Position numbers and translations under genes: made by a program
Shown: positions 1-8,513 of the stretch, piece after piece
How the letters are laid out: every line of letters starts with the position of its first letter
Position numbering within the stretch: position 1 is the stretch's first letter
The notes under the pieces: model-generated
What the model was told of the DNA's origin: nothing
What the model saw: the letters and a program-made list of their open reading frames with translations, nothing else
Database searches by the model: none
From: Treponema sp. UBA3870
GTDB taxonomy: Bacteria > Spirochaetota > Spirochaetia > Treponematales > Treponemataceae
Assembly: GCA_002392275.1 (NCBI GenBank)
Contig: DGGQ01000046.1
Span: forward strand, 1-48,826
DNA length: 48,826 nt
Direction: 5' to 3'

Positions 1-36
1 CGGCTTGTTTCTGTGCCTTTGTTTTTAAACAAATCC

Positions 37-84
37 CTCTATAAGGGGAGAAATTTAGAAAATTTGTCACTCTATAGGGGGAGA
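37..84. repeat. Pair of 15-bp direct repeats upstream of the ATPase gene
   Basis: CTCTATAAGGGGAGA (37-51) and CTCTATAGGGGGAGA (70-84) differ at one base and start 33 bp apart, about three helical turns. They lie just upstream of the -35 box of the next gene, so they may be a tandem operator or activator site. This is inference from position and spacing only. Confidence 0.45.
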
Positions 85-89
85 TTTTG

Positions 90-118
90 TTGATTTTCCC
101 AGAATCATCGGCTATACT
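90..118 (+). promoter_or_regulatory. Sigma-70 type promoter with -10 box next to the ATG
   Basis: TTGATT (90-95), 17-bp spacer, TATACT (113-118). Only six bases separate the -10 box from the ATG at 125, so the transcript should begin at or within a base or two of the start codon. Confidence 0.6.
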
Positions 119-124
119 GTCATC

Positions 125-1384
125 ATGAGCATCAGCAAGAATAGAATAAAAGAAGTTATTCTCGAAAACCAGCGTTTTGTGCAATCGACGACGCTGATCC
201 CCCGGGATATAAAAATTCAAATGAATTTCAATTATATCTTTGTGGGGCTTCGCCGTGCCGGGAAATCTTATTTTCTTTTTCAGTGCATCCATGATTTAAT
301 CAGCCGGGGGCATTTGATTGACGAAATGCTTTACTTCAATTTTGAGGATGACCGTCTTGATGGCATTGAGCTTTCTGATCTGGACCAGCTGTTGCAATGT
401 TATTCAGAAATGTTCAGCTACAAGCCTTTTATTTTTCTTGATGAAATTCAAAATGTGGATGGATGGGAGAAATTTGCGCGGCGGCTTGCTGACACCAAGT
501 ATTCGGTTTATATAACTGGAAGCAATGCGAAAATGCTTTCAAAAGAAATGGCCACTGTTCTTGGCGGAAGATTTCTTGTGCAGAATGTGTTCCCCTTTTC
601 TTTTAAGGAACAGCTTTCCGTGGACGGTATAAAAGTTGATCCGGTTTCAGTTATCCGTGATAAAAACGAAATCGTGCGCGGATTTGAGACATATTTTTAT
701 AACGGCGGACTTCCTGAACTTCATTACGCTCAGGGGGCTGAAAAAAGGATGTGGCTTTCCAATCTGTACAATAAGATTTATTTCGGTGATTTGATTTCTC
801 GCTACAAAATTAGAAACGAAAGAGCCGTCAAGCTTCTCATAAAAAAAATTGCGGAAGGCGTGAAGCAGCCGTCTTCCTATACGCGCCTTTCAAATATCAT
901 TTCCTCGTGCGGTTCAAAAGTGAAAGCTGAAACTGTCGCTGAATACTTATCTTATGCGGAAGAAGCGTGGCTGATTTTTCATGTGGAAAATCTTTTTGCA
1001 AAACTTGCAGAGCGGGAGTCAGTAAAAAAATATTATATAACGGATAACGGGATTCTAAATTTGTTTCTTACTGATTCTGACACTTCGCTTCTTGAAAATC
1101 TTGTGGCGGTAACGTTGTTTAGAAAGAAATATGAATTTTATTTTTACCGGTCACAGGATTTTGAAGTTGACTTTGTAATCCCGGAAGAAAAAACGGCAAT
1201 ACAAGTCTGCTACAGCCTTTCCGATGATGAGACGAGGAAACGGGAATTATCCGCGCTTTACAGTTTAAGCAATCGGTATGAGCTGAAAAAATGCCTTGTA
1301 ATCTCGAAGGACACCGAAGAAACGGTTGTGTATAACGGACTTGAAATAAACGTTGTCCCTGCATGGAAATGGATTCTTGAGTGA
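125..1384 (+). CDS. AAA family ATPase with DUF4143-type C-terminal region
   Basis: A 419-residue cytoplasmic ATPase of the AAA_14/DUF4143 type, a widespread accessory family whose cellular role is mostly unknown. Walker A is GLRRAGKS at residues 41-48, Walker B is FIFLDEIQ near 102-109, and YITGSNAKML near 135 fits sensor 1. The C-terminal third contains EVDFVI followed by IQVCYSL, the degenerate PD-(D/E)XK-like core usual in this family. The N-terminal segment with IKEVI and LIPRDI resembles family members, which supports the ATG at 125. That start has no Shine-Dalgarno and sits six bases after a -10 box, so translation is probably leaderless. No neighbour looks like a functional partner. 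The family call is firm; the role is not known. Confidence 0.85.
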   Translation: MSISKNRIKEVILENQRFVQSTTLIPRDIKIQMNFNYIFVGLRRAGKSYFLFQCIHDLISRGHLIDEMLYFNFEDDRLDGIELSDLDQLLQCYSEMFSYKPFIFLDEIQNVDGWEKFARRLADTKYSVYITGSNAKMLSKEMATVLGGRFLVQNVFPFSFKEQLSVDGIKVDPVSVIRDKNEIVRGFETYFYNGGLPELHYAQGAEKRMWLSNLYNKIYFGDLISRYKIRNERAVKLLIKKIAEGVKQPSSYTRLSNIISSCGSKVKAETVAEYLSYAEEAWLIFHVENLFAKLAERESVKKYYITDNGILNLFLTDSDTSLLENLVAVTLFRKKYEFYFYRSQDFEVDFVIPEEKTAIQVCYSLSDDETRKRELSALYSLSNRYELKKCLVISKDTEETVVYNGLEINVVPAWKWILE

Positions 1385-1560
1385 AGGTTTTTTCTGAGAG
1401 GCAGCGCTCCTGTGCAGCGGAAATCCATTGCTCTTATCATTGTGAAACCATGTTTGGCGAGCTCAAAACACGGTAATAGTCCTGCATGTTATGCGAAAGC
1501 TGTACAGATTTTTTAACAAATATTCAAATTGGGGCATCATTTGAAATTTTTCTATGATCA

Positions 1561-1591
1561 GCCTATTCAGAAACAAAACTTCCGAATAGGC
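1561..1591. terminator. 8-bp inverted repeat between convergent genes
   Basis: GCCTATTC (1561-1568) and GAATAGGC (1584-1591) form a perfect 8-bp stem with a 15-base loop between the ends of the convergent ATPase and lipoprotein genes. Neither side has a strong T-run, so termination is only a suggestion. The rest of 1385-1609 shows nothing else. Confidence 0.35.
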
Positions 1592-1609
1592 CTAATTTGG
1601 AGATGAGTT

Positions 1610-2083
1610 TTATTGCTTTACATATTCCGCTGTATTGCCTACGGATGTTATTCTGATTTTATTTTTTGATGAATTTATTTGCATTTCTCCGACTGAAATA
1701 AGTGTGTCCAGGTCTGCGGAGGTAAAGTTTATTGAAGCTGTAAATTTCTTATTAGCCGTATTGTTTGTGCACGTGTATCCGCTGTTTTGTAATGTACTAA
1801 TAATGGCTGGAATATTATTTTGATATTCCTGTGCTGTGCCGGAATAATCTTCTTCCATTCGTAAGTACCCTGCACAATTTGATCCTACATAAATTGTGTT
1901 TGTGTCGTGTGCGCCATTTGCATAAAAATCAGCTTGCCATGTTCCGATCAGGTCTCTCTTGTTTGATATATTTGCCCATGTTTTTGTGTTGGAATTTCCG
2001 TTTACTGTGTTGGAACAGGAAGCTAGGAATATGATCAAAATGGTCAAAACACACAGGGTAAGTTTGTAAGATAATTTTTTCAT
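1610..2083 (-). CDS. Small hypothetical lipoprotein
   Basis: A 157-residue protein with a lipoprotein signal peptide: a charged MKK start, a hydrophobic stretch, then lipobox LASC with the acylated cysteine near residue 23. After a Ser/Asn-rich linker comes RDLIGTWQADFY, a start typical of small lipocalin-like lipoproteins, and a beta-rich remainder with two cysteines. The start is supported by AGGAGG eight bases upstream. A possible promoter (TTGAAT, 17 bp, TAAATC, minus strand) lies just before it. It diverges from the XRE regulator at 2288, with an 18-bp palindrome between them, so that regulator may control it. No specific function is recognised. Confidence 0.75.
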   Translation of the reverse strand: MKKLSYKLTLCVLTILIIFLASCSNTVNGNSNTKTWANISNKRDLIGTWQADFYANGAHDTNTIYVGSNCAGYLRMEEDYSGTAQEYQNNIPAIISTLQNSGYTCTNNTANKKFTASINFTSADLDTLISVGEMQINSSKNKIRITSVGNTAEYVKQ

Positions 2084-2185
2084 AAGAAATCCTCCTAAGA
2101 TTTAATCAGTAGATTTTATAAATTCAAAAATCCGTCATTATTTTAGCGTTGTTTTTTTATAAAACAACCTTTAACAACAGGATTT

Positions 2186-2203
2186 TAATGTAATATTACA
2201 TTA
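2186..2203. promoter_or_regulatory. Perfect 18-bp palindrome, candidate operator
   Basis: TAATGTAATATTACATTA is a perfect 18-bp palindrome in the divergent intergenic region between the lipoprotein (1610-2083, minus) and the XRE regulator (2288-2632, plus). Size and place fit a dimeric helix-turn-helix repressor site. Binding by the adjacent XRE protein is inferred. Confidence 0.5.
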
Positions 2204-2287
2204 TTTTACGGAGGATTTCAATATCAATGTTAAATAACACAAAATAAATATGTAATTTTAAAAGGGAATAACATTCATTCTGTAAAA

Positions 2288-2632
2288 ATGGCAGAAGCAT
2301 TGAGAGATATTTTTATTCGGAACCTCAGATTTTATAGGAAGCAGAATCATCTTTCGCAGGAGAAGCTGTCCTATGAAATTGACATGAGCATGAATTACAT
2401 AAACCAGCTGGAAAACAAAAGTTCATTTCCACCGCCCGAGATAATTGATAAGATCGCAAAGGTCCTCGGCATACGTCCTGTCCAGCTTTTTGACGAAACT
2501 GAATGTCCTGAAAACATTATCGCTTCGAGTCGGAGGGATTTTATTGATGAGCTTGCGGAAGAGGTTCATAAGCGTCTGAAAATCGATGTCCAAAAAAGTA
2601 TTGAATCCGCAGTTCAAAAATATGTCCGCTAA
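2288..2632 (+). CDS. XRE-family helix-turn-helix regulator
   Basis: A 114-residue Cro/C1-type DNA-binding protein. Residues 8-65 form the HTH_3 domain, with LSQEKLSYEIDMSMNYINQLE as the classical helix-turn-helix and PPPEIIDKIAKVLGI closing the five-helix bundle. The tail from about 75 (DFIDELAEEVHKRLK and on) is charged and helical and may dimerise. The nearest Shine-Dalgarno-like AAAGGGA lies about 20 bases before the ATG, so initiation looks weak. The gene diverges from the lipoprotein gene with a palindrome between them, which suggests autoregulation and control of the neighbour. The fold is clear; the target is inference. Confidence 0.85.
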   Translation: MAEALRDIFIRNLRFYRKQNHLSQEKLSYEIDMSMNYINQLENKSSFPPPEIIDKIAKVLGIRPVQLFDETECPENIIASSRRDFIDELAEEVHKRLKIDVQKSIESAVQKYVR

Positions 2633-2656
2633 AGTGCTTGTATTGGTGTGTTCCGT

Positions 2657-2685
2657 TTGACATTCGCAAATCTTTTTGATATATT
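2657..2685 (+). promoter_or_regulatory. Near-consensus promoter of ispE
   Basis: TTGACA (2657-2662), exactly 17 bp, TATATT (2680-2685). The ispE ATG is at 2695, so the leader is zero to three bases. Confidence 0.7.
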
Positions 2686-2694
2686 GTCCGACGT

Positions 2695-3585
2695 ATGCGA
2701 AAAGGTTTGACTGTTTCCGCCCCGGCCAAGATAAATCTGGGACTCAGGGTCTTTCCAAGGCGGGATGACGGCTACCATGACATCGAGAGTATCTTTACGA
2801 CCGTCGCTCTTTGCGATTTTGTGACTGTTGAACTTTGCGACGGGCTTGATGAGAGGAATACTTGTGTTGTGGACTGCGTGGGAGAGCGGAGAATTCAGCT
2901 TCCCGATGACAACACCTTTTCAAGGGCGTACAAAGCTTTCTGCGTGCTGACTGGCAATGATAGGGGAGTCCATGTTACTGTGGACAAAAAAATCCCTGCC
3001 GGCGGTGGATTGGGGGGCGGATCCAGTGATTCCTCTTCTTTTATAAAATCCATTGACACAATGCTTGGCACACGTTTGACCGAATCCGATCTTGACAAGA
3101 TTTCGGCGCAGGTTGGAAGCGATGTTTATTTTTTTTCCAGGGCCAAGTTTTCAGAAGCTGGAGACGGTTCCATGGAAAAGAGGTTCGCAGCTCTGGTTGG
3201 TGGCAGGGGGGAACAGGTTTCTCCTCTGGAGCCGAGGAATGATTTTTCGGTTCTACTGGTCTTCCCGGGTGAGACTGTTCCGACACCCATGGCTTACGGT
3301 CTGGTCGATATGGCTGGAACAAGGCGGCGGAGTGGGGATGAGAGTCTTGCTGAGATTTACGGAAGACCTGTGCGGGACTGGACGTTTGTGAACGATTTTA
3401 CCGTTCCCGTTGGGCAAAAGTTTCCAAGGATTTTGAATGTCCTGGATGCTGTAAAAACTTCGGGGGCCGATTTTGTTGATATGTCAGGCTCCGGTTCCAC
3501 GGTGTTTGGCGTGTTTGAGGACAGAGACAGGGCTGAGTTCGCAAAAGGTCGTCTTGACCGCGACTGGCGGACCGTGCTTGTGTGA
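2695..3585 (+). CDS. ispE: 4-diphosphocytidyl-2-C-methyl-D-erythritol kinase
   Basis: Cytosolic GHMP kinase that phosphorylates the 2-hydroxyl of CDP-methylerythritol with ATP in the non-mevalonate (MEP) isoprenoid pathway. The N-terminus SAPAKINLGLRVFPRRDDGYHDI carries the family lysine (Lys12) and GYH motif. The ATP-binding glycine loop PAGGGLGGGSSDSS is at about 101-114. The C-terminal motif MSGSGSTVFGVF is also typical. At 296 residues the length is normal. The start follows a near-consensus promoter by nine bases with no Shine-Dalgarno, so the mRNA is probably leaderless. spoVG follows after 17 bases and is probably cotranscribed. Confidence 0.95.
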   Translation: MRKGLTVSAPAKINLGLRVFPRRDDGYHDIESIFTTVALCDFVTVELCDGLDERNTCVVDCVGERRIQLPDDNTFSRAYKAFCVLTGNDRGVHVTVDKKIPAGGGLGGGSSDSSSFIKSIDTMLGTRLTESDLDKISAQVGSDVYFFSRAKFSEAGDGSMEKRFAALVGGRGEQVSPLEPRNDFSVLLVFPGETVPTPMAYGLVDMAGTRRRSGDESLAEIYGRPVRDWTFVNDFTVPVGQKFPRILNVLDAVKTSGADFVDMSGSGSTVFGVFEDRDRAEFAKGRLDRDWRTVLV

Positions 3586-3602
3586 GTCCAGGAGGGTTTA
3601 TT

Positions 3603-3887
3603 ATGAAAATTACAGAGCTGAAGATTCGCAAGGTGGATGGGGATGAAAAACTCAAGGCCTATGTGACCGTGACTTTCGATGACTGCTTTGTTGTCCACAA
3701 CATCAAGATTATCGAGGGAAAAACAGGTCTTTTTGTGGCCATGCCCAGCCGCAGAAACAGCGAGGGTGTCTACGTGGATGTGGCCCATCCAATCAACCCG
3801 GAGTTCCGCAACGAGCTGCAGAGCCGTATAATCGACGACTACAACTCTGGAAAATTCGAGAAGGGAAGCAGCAGTCCTGCGGAGTAA
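3603..3887 (+). CDS. spoVG: Regulatory protein SpoVG
   Basis: A 94-residue member of the SpoVG family, small nucleic-acid-binding proteins; the Borrelia and Staphylococcus members bind DNA or RNA and affect gene expression. MKITELKIRKVD at the start, LKAYVTVTFDDCFVVHNIKII, and the diagnostic core GLFVAMPSRR with HPINPEFR follow in order. The ATG at 3603 is preceded by GGAGG at the proper distance, so the in-frame GTG at 3582 is rejected. The ispE-spoVG pairing is also known from other spirochaetes. A hairpin terminator follows just before tRNA-Gln. Confidence 0.95.
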   Translation: MKITELKIRKVDGDEKLKAYVTVTFDDCFVVHNIKIIEGKTGLFVAMPSRRNSEGVYVDVAHPINPEFRNELQSRIIDDYNSGKFEKGSSSPAE

Positions 3888-3899
3888 AATTGCAGACTG

Positions 3900-3944
3900 G
3901 ACCGGCCCGGGAACATTTGTTTTTGGGCGGGTCAAATAATTTTT
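3900..3944 (+). terminator. Intrinsic terminator after spoVG
   Basis: GACCGGCCC (3900-3908) pairs with GGGCGGGTC (3925-3933) with one mismatch, followed by AAATAATTTTT. The end of the T-run abuts the tRNA-Gln gene. Confidence 0.6.
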
Positions 3945-4016
3945 GGGGCGTCGTCAAGTGGTAAGACAACGGCTTTTGGTGCCGTCATTCCGCTGGTTCG
4001 AATCCAGCCGTCCCAG
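3944..4016 (+). tRNA. tRNA-Gln (anticodon TTG)
   Basis: A complete cloverleaf: acceptor arms TGGGGCG and CGTCCCA with one G-U pair, discriminator G at 4016, anticodon stem ACGGC/GCCGT around loop TTTTGGT (anticodon TTG), and T-arm CTGG-TTCGAAT-CCAG. The CCA end is not encoded. It lies between spoVG and rplY on the same strand. Confidence 0.95.
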
Positions 4017-4073
4017 TTTTTAAAAAAAAGGTGCCGGTAAATCCGTGCGACCATAAGCAAAGGAGCTTTTAAT

Positions 4074-4628
4074 ATGGAACAGTTTGTAATCAACGCAAAG
4101 ACAAGAAGTGTGGCTGGAAAGTCTGCCGCAAAAAAAATCCGTGCCACGGGAAACATTCCTGCAGTAGCATATAACGAGAAGGGCGAATCTGTGATGCTTG
4201 AAATCAGTGCGGCTGAATTTTCAAAGGTGTGGCGCTCAATCACAAAGACAACGCTCATCAACCTCAAGATTGACGGACAGGACAACAAGGCCTATATCGC
4301 CGACACAGAGTACGACATCAAGACCGACAAGAATCTCCATGCGGACTTCCATATCGTGAGCGGAAACAAGCCAATCACAGCGGTTCTCAAGATTCGTCTT
4401 GAAGGAAACCCGGCCGGTGTTCTCAAGGGTGGATTCATGGTAAAGCACGTGCCTGACGTAAAAATCAAGGCGCTCCCTGATGACATGCCTGCGTTCGTTT
4501 CTGCCAACGTCTCTGGACTGGATATTGGTGGAAAGCTTGCAATAAAGGACCTGAATCTGGGAGACAAGGTGACAGTTCTTTCAAATCCTGAGTCACTGGT
4601 TGTCACAATCGCACCACCAAAGCGTTAA
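4074..4628 (+). CDS. rplY: 50S ribosomal protein bL25 (CTC form)
   Basis: A 184-residue long-form bL25, the 5S rRNA-binding protein of the large subunit. The N-terminal domain (about 1-90) has the family signature KSAAKKIRATGNIPAVAYN, and the C-terminal TL5/CTC beta domain (about 95-180) has EGNPAGVLKGGFM and HVPDVKIKALP. AAAGGAG lies nine bases before the ATG. It may be cotranscribed with the tRNA-Gln upstream. A strong terminator follows. Length and domain order are normal for spirochaetes. Confidence 0.95.
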   Translation: MEQFVINAKTRSVAGKSAAKKIRATGNIPAVAYNEKGESVMLEISAAEFSKVWRSITKTTLINLKIDGQDNKAYIADTEYDIKTDKNLHADFHIVSGNKPITAVLKIRLEGNPAGVLKGGFMVKHVPDVKIKALPDDMPAFVSANVSGLDIGGKLAIKDLNLGDKVTVLSNPESLVVTIAPPKR

Positions 4629-4646
4629 TCAATGACATGTACGGCG

Positions 4647-4678
4647 GCCCTGGTTTTTTCCGGGGCTGTTTTTGTTTT
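4647..4678 (+). terminator. Intrinsic terminator after rplY
   Basis: GCCCTGG (4647-4653) pairs with CCGGGGC (4660-4666, one G-U pair) over a T-loop, followed by TGTTTTTGTTTT. Textbook shape. Confidence 0.85.
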
Positions 4679-4799
4679 AAAGGCCCACAATTTTTTTTAA
4701 CGGAGATAACTTTGAAAATGAGATGTTTAAAGGTCTGCAATTTCAGGCTTTTAAACTCGACAGGCATTCGAAAAATTTATTGTAAATGAGTTTTTCGGG

Positions 4800-6239
4800 A
4801 TGCCCTGGATTCAGTTTTATTTTATGGAAGAAAACAACAAAATCCTTTCGGATGTGGAGGACGGACTCCGTTCCAGGCTTGAAAGTTTTGGTCTGGATTT
4901 TTCTCTGCCACTGAAAATTGGTGCAGCGGTCAGCGGAGGGGCTGACTCAATCGCCATGCTGACTGTCCTTTCCCATGTCCTCCCGAAAAACATGGAGCTG
5001 CGTGTCGTGACCGTCAACCACAACATACGTCCGGCAGAGCAGACAGAGGGGGACGCTGGTTTTGTGCAGTCCTACTGTGAAAAGCTCGGGGTGGACTGTT
5101 TTCGTGTTGACATCCCGCGTGGAAAGGTGGACGAGACTGCATCTGTCTTTGGCTGTGGAATGGAGGATGCCGCGCGCAGGCTCAGGTACGGGGTTTTCGG
5201 TGATTTTAAAAAAAAGTTCGCCCTGGACTATGTTTGTCTTGCTCACAACATGGACGACCAGATTGAGACAGTCCTTATGCGTTTCCTTTCGGGGGGCGAC
5301 TCGGTTTCTCTTTCGGGGATTCCACCGGCGCGGGATTTTTTTCTGCGTCCGATGATTGGGATTTCGAGGTGCGACATAGAGAAATATCTTTCGGCAAGGG
5401 GCGTGGATTTCAGGACCGACATGACCAATTTTGACACGTCCATGCTCAGAAACAAAATCCGCCACAAAATCATTCCTGTGCTGGACAGTGAGTTTCCGGG
5501 GTGGAGGGGCAGCGTCTACAGCCTTTCAAACAAGCTGCGGGAGGATTCCTTTGTAGTCGAGGACGTGGCAGGCTCTTCCCTTGAAAAAATTTTGTTCAAG
5601 TCCGGTGGAGGGGCATGCTCCTTTGATTCGGAAGAGTTTTCGCTTCTGGAAATGGCAATCCGCCGCCGGGTGGTCTACAGGGCTTTGAATCTGGTTGGAC
5701 CGGGGGCGAGGGTTCCCTACAGGTTTGTCGATTCAATATGCCGCGTCGCGCCGGGTGAAATGGATGGATGGAGGGACAATGCCGCCGGAATCAGCGTGGA
5801 AAAAAAGTGCGGAAGGATTTTTCTTTCCAAATATCATGGACAGGCGACAGAATCTGGTTTTTCTGTTATAATAGATGGACCGGGTGTCTGGTCCGCTGGT
5901 CCCTGGGGGATTTCGGTCTTTATTTCGGGGGACAACGTTTTGCTCAGCCTCTCATGCGACTCTGGCGGTGGAACTGTAATCTCAATGCCGAATCTTTGTT
6001 TTCCATTTATGTTCAGGAGCAGGCAGATTGACGACTCGATTTTGACTTCCGACGGAAGATTCAGGGCCGTGTCAAAAATTCTGGACGACTGGAAGTGCAG
6101 GGGCGACACGAAGAATCTGGTTCCGGTTGTGCAGGAGCTTTCCACCGTGGACCAGAGGCTGTCCGCAGTGCTTGGTTCGCCGCTTGGATTCAAGGACTGG
6201 ATAGTTGGAAATCCGTCGCACCCAGGTTTTGAAAATTGA
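4800..6239 (+). CDS. tilS: tRNA(Ile)-lysidine synthase
   Basis: TilS joins lysine to the wobble cytidine of tRNA-Ile(CAU), using ATP, so that it reads AUA and not AUG. The PP-loop SGGADS is at residues 45-50, followed by VVTVNHNIRPAE, GCGMEDAARRLRYG and the NMDDQIETVLMRFLSG motif typical of TilS. FRTDMTNFDTSMLRNKIRHKIIPVL then marks the family. The C-terminal part (350-479) is weakly conserved. The start is uncertain: neither ATG 4800 nor ATG 4824 has a clear Shine-Dalgarno, and 4824 would still leave the PP-loop intact. Length is normal. Confidence 0.92.
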   Translation: MPWIQFYFMEENNKILSDVEDGLRSRLESFGLDFSLPLKIGAAVSGGADSIAMLTVLSHVLPKNMELRVVTVNHNIRPAEQTEGDAGFVQSYCEKLGVDCFRVDIPRGKVDETASVFGCGMEDAARRLRYGVFGDFKKKFALDYVCLAHNMDDQIETVLMRFLSGGDSVSLSGIPPARDFFLRPMIGISRCDIEKYLSARGVDFRTDMTNFDTSMLRNKIRHKIIPVLDSEFPGWRGSVYSLSNKLREDSFVVEDVAGSSLEKILFKSGGGACSFDSEEFSLLEMAIRRRVVYRALNLVGPGARVPYRFVDSICRVAPGEMDGWRDNAAGISVEKKCGRIFLSKYHGQATESGFSVIIDGPGVWSAGPWGISVFISGDNVLLSLSCDSGGGTVISMPNLCFPFMFRSRQIDDSILTSDGRFRAVSKILDDWKCRGDTKNLVPVVQELSTVDQRLSAVLGSPLGFKDWIVGNPSHPGFEN

Positions 6240-6326
6240 AGTTTTTGGTCTTTTCCAACTGTTGATGTCTGGAAAAACCATCGAAAATTAACAGAGGACC
6301 ATCATTTGATTCTCTAAGGAAAGGAT

Positions 6327-8486
6327 ATGAAAAGAAGGTTTTTGTCGGTTTTGTTTTCTTCGTTGGCATTGGTTCTGATTTCCGGACAGATTTTTGCCCA
6401 GGGCTACTACAATGATCCGCTTGATGATTCCGCGAGAATGGCCAACAGGCGGACAGCCCTCAGATGTCTCAACCTTGCGAAAAGCTATGCCGCCCAGAAC
6501 GACTGGCATTCCGTGGAGGCCCAGATTTCCTTGGGTCTTACCTACGACGACACGGTTTCCGATTTGTGGTACATGCTTGCCGTTGCCGAGAACAACCAGG
6601 GAAAGACCAAGGCTGTTGTCGGTGGATACGTGGAGCGGGCGATAAACGAGCAGACATGGCTTGACTACAACAGGGACGCCGCAAGAATCCTTTACGCCGA
6701 CATACTCTGCGACACCGGGCGCTATGGAGATGTTTCCGCCGTTCTTGATGGAAACGGTCGCGACTTCAACAATCCCGCATTCGTCAACGGTCCCTATGTC
6801 TATTCTGCCGACGCGGAGTACATAAGAACCAAGGCCCTCTACCGCATGGGAAAAATGGAGGACGCAAGAGCAAAAATCGATGCGGCGAGAAAGCTGTATC
6901 CGAACGACATACGTTTCCCCCTGCTTTTTTTCACTTATGAGAATCCGGATGTTGCGAACGCGGATGTCTCACGCATATCAAAACTTTTCATTTCGCAGAT
7001 AATGGAGCTTTCCGGTGGATATTTTGATGGAAACTCCACGACCGCCACAACGGAGCTTGAGGTTATCGCAATGCCTTTTGCGGACCAGAGGACACGGCTT
7101 GTTATGATGAAGTCGTTCAGGGCGAGGGGGCTTAGGCATCCAAAATTCGCGCTCCTGGCCATGAAAGACAAACTTTTCACCGAAAGCGAGGCCCTTGACT
7201 ATATATGTGACTTTGCGGACAGCACCGTTTCCTATGAGGACCTTCTTTCTTTCCTCTCGGCACTTGGAGATGATGGAACCAAAAAAAAGGCGGTCTCATA
7301 TCTAAACGCATACAACGGCGCAATGACTAGGGACACGGACGGCGACAAGATTGTTAACCTCTATGTCCAGTACCAGAGGGGCCGTCCCCAGACTCTGTAT
7401 TATGACAAAAACCAGGACGGCTCTTACGAGTGGAGCGCGGTCTGCGACTATGGAAATCCTGTCTCGGGTACAATCTACTCCGCCAACATGGATTTCACAT
7501 GGGGAAAATTTCCAAGCCTGAGGACCGTTGCAATCCATGACGCGAAGGGCAGGACCACCGAAAGCTACAGCCTTGTTCCCGGTGGACTGAACTGGTCTCC
7601 ATTCAATATGGCGGTGGACTTTGACGTGCTGAAGGTGACTGGCTCCTCATTCTACTTCCCGATTCTGAACGACGATGTTGATTCGTCCGGGGCGATTGGC
7701 AGCCAGCAGCTTATGAACGCGGCTTCGTCGGTTACTGTGCTTTCAAACGAGAGGGAGAATGCGACCATAACATTCTCCGTTCTTTCGGGAAAGATTCACA
7801 GCGCAAGGTACAGGGTTGGAAACGTTGATTACGCTCTTGCGGAATTTGAAAACGGAAACCCGGTTCTGCGCGTGGTTGATGCGGACGGCGACGGTGTTTT
7901 TGAGACTACGGAGTTTTATGGCGTGGACAAGGATGGCGACATGGAGGTTCACTCGCTGGAAGACGAGAGGCAGATAATGGTCAATCTCTTTGGACTTCCG
8001 TCGGACGCGGCTCCATACTATCTGCGCATGATACAGGTTGACACAAGAAACAGGGACTCAATCCCGGACTTCACGGAGGAATATCTTCCGAGGAATGGAA
8101 AGATAAGCTCCTGGGACATTGACGGCGACGGAAGCTGGGATATACGCTACGTCAAAAAATCTGCTGCCAAGGATGAAAAAAATTCTCCGGTGGTCGAGGA
8201 GTCCATGTTCTTTGACAACGATAGCAACCTTGTCCACGTGGTATTTGAAAACGGGGTCCCGACATCTGTGTACACAGCCATTGAAAAATTCGCAATCAGC
8301 GAGGACGACACGTACAGGTTCTACTGGATTGGCGAAAAGGGAACGCTCTCTCTGACACGGCTTGCGCTCCAGTCCCTCAACGCAAACGCAAATGAAGGCG
8401 GAACTGTGATTGTCAGCGACAAGGTTCACCGTGTGCTTGCTGTAAGGATTGGCGAGCATAATTTTGGCATGATTATCGAGGACTAG
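6327..8486 (+). CDS. Exported TPR protein with Asp-rich calcium-type loops
   Basis: A 719-residue protein with a cleavable signal peptide (residues 1-25, ending IFAQ), so periplasmic or outer-membrane associated. Residues 45-210 read as tetratricopeptide-like helices (LNLAKSYAAQNDWHSVEAQISLGL, ALYRMGKMEDARAKIDAARKLYP). The second half is beta-rich and has Asp-rich loops like those of calcium-binding EF-hand/thrombospondin-3 repeats: DTDGDKI, DKNQDGSYEW, DADGDGVFE, DKDGDMEV and DIDGDGSWDI. AAGGAAAGG supports the ATG. A lipoprotein protease follows after 27 bases in the same operon, which suggests a joint envelope role. No specific function is recognised. Confidence 0.8.
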   Translation: MKRRFLSVLFSSLALVLISGQIFAQGYYNDPLDDSARMANRRTALRCLNLAKSYAAQNDWHSVEAQISLGLTYDDTVSDLWYMLAVAENNQGKTKAVVGGYVERAINEQTWLDYNRDAARILYADILCDTGRYGDVSAVLDGNGRDFNNPAFVNGPYVYSADAEYIRTKALYRMGKMEDARAKIDAARKLYPNDIRFPLLFFTYENPDVANADVSRISKLFISQIMELSGGYFDGNSTTATTELEVIAMPFADQRTRLVMMKSFRARGLRHPKFALLAMKDKLFTESEALDYICDFADSTVSYEDLLSFLSALGDDGTKKKAVSYLNAYNGAMTRDTDGDKIVNLYVQYQRGRPQTLYYDKNQDGSYEWSAVCDYGNPVSGTIYSANMDFTWGKFPSLRTVAIHDAKGRTTESYSLVPGGLNWSPFNMAVDFDVLKVTGSSFYFPILNDDVDSSGAIGSQQLMNAASSVTVLSNERENATITFSVLSGKIHSARYRVGNVDYALAEFENGNPVLRVVDADGDGVFETTEFYGVDKDGDMEVHSLEDERQIMVNLFGLPSDAAPYYLRMIQVDTRNRDSIPDFTEEYLPRNGKISSWDIDGDGSWDIRYVKKSAAKDEKNSPVVEESMFFDNDSNLVHVVFENGVPTSVYTAIEKFAISEDDTYRFYWIGEKGTLSLTRLALQSLNANANEGGTVIVSDKVHRVLAVRIGEHNFGMIIED

Positions 8487-8513
8487 CGGTCCCGTGGTCC
8501 AAGGAATTTTTTG

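Noticed and set aside
37..84. Possible start of a CRISPR array
   Set aside because: Only two short repeats with a 18-bp gap, no further units and no cas genes.
2221..2247. GGAGG followed by a short frame MLNNTK before the XRE gene
   Set aside because: Only six codons; it may be chance and does not overlap the regulator start.
3357..3935. Minus-strand open frame opposite ispE and spoVG
   Set aside because: It covers two well-recognised genes and has no domain of its own.
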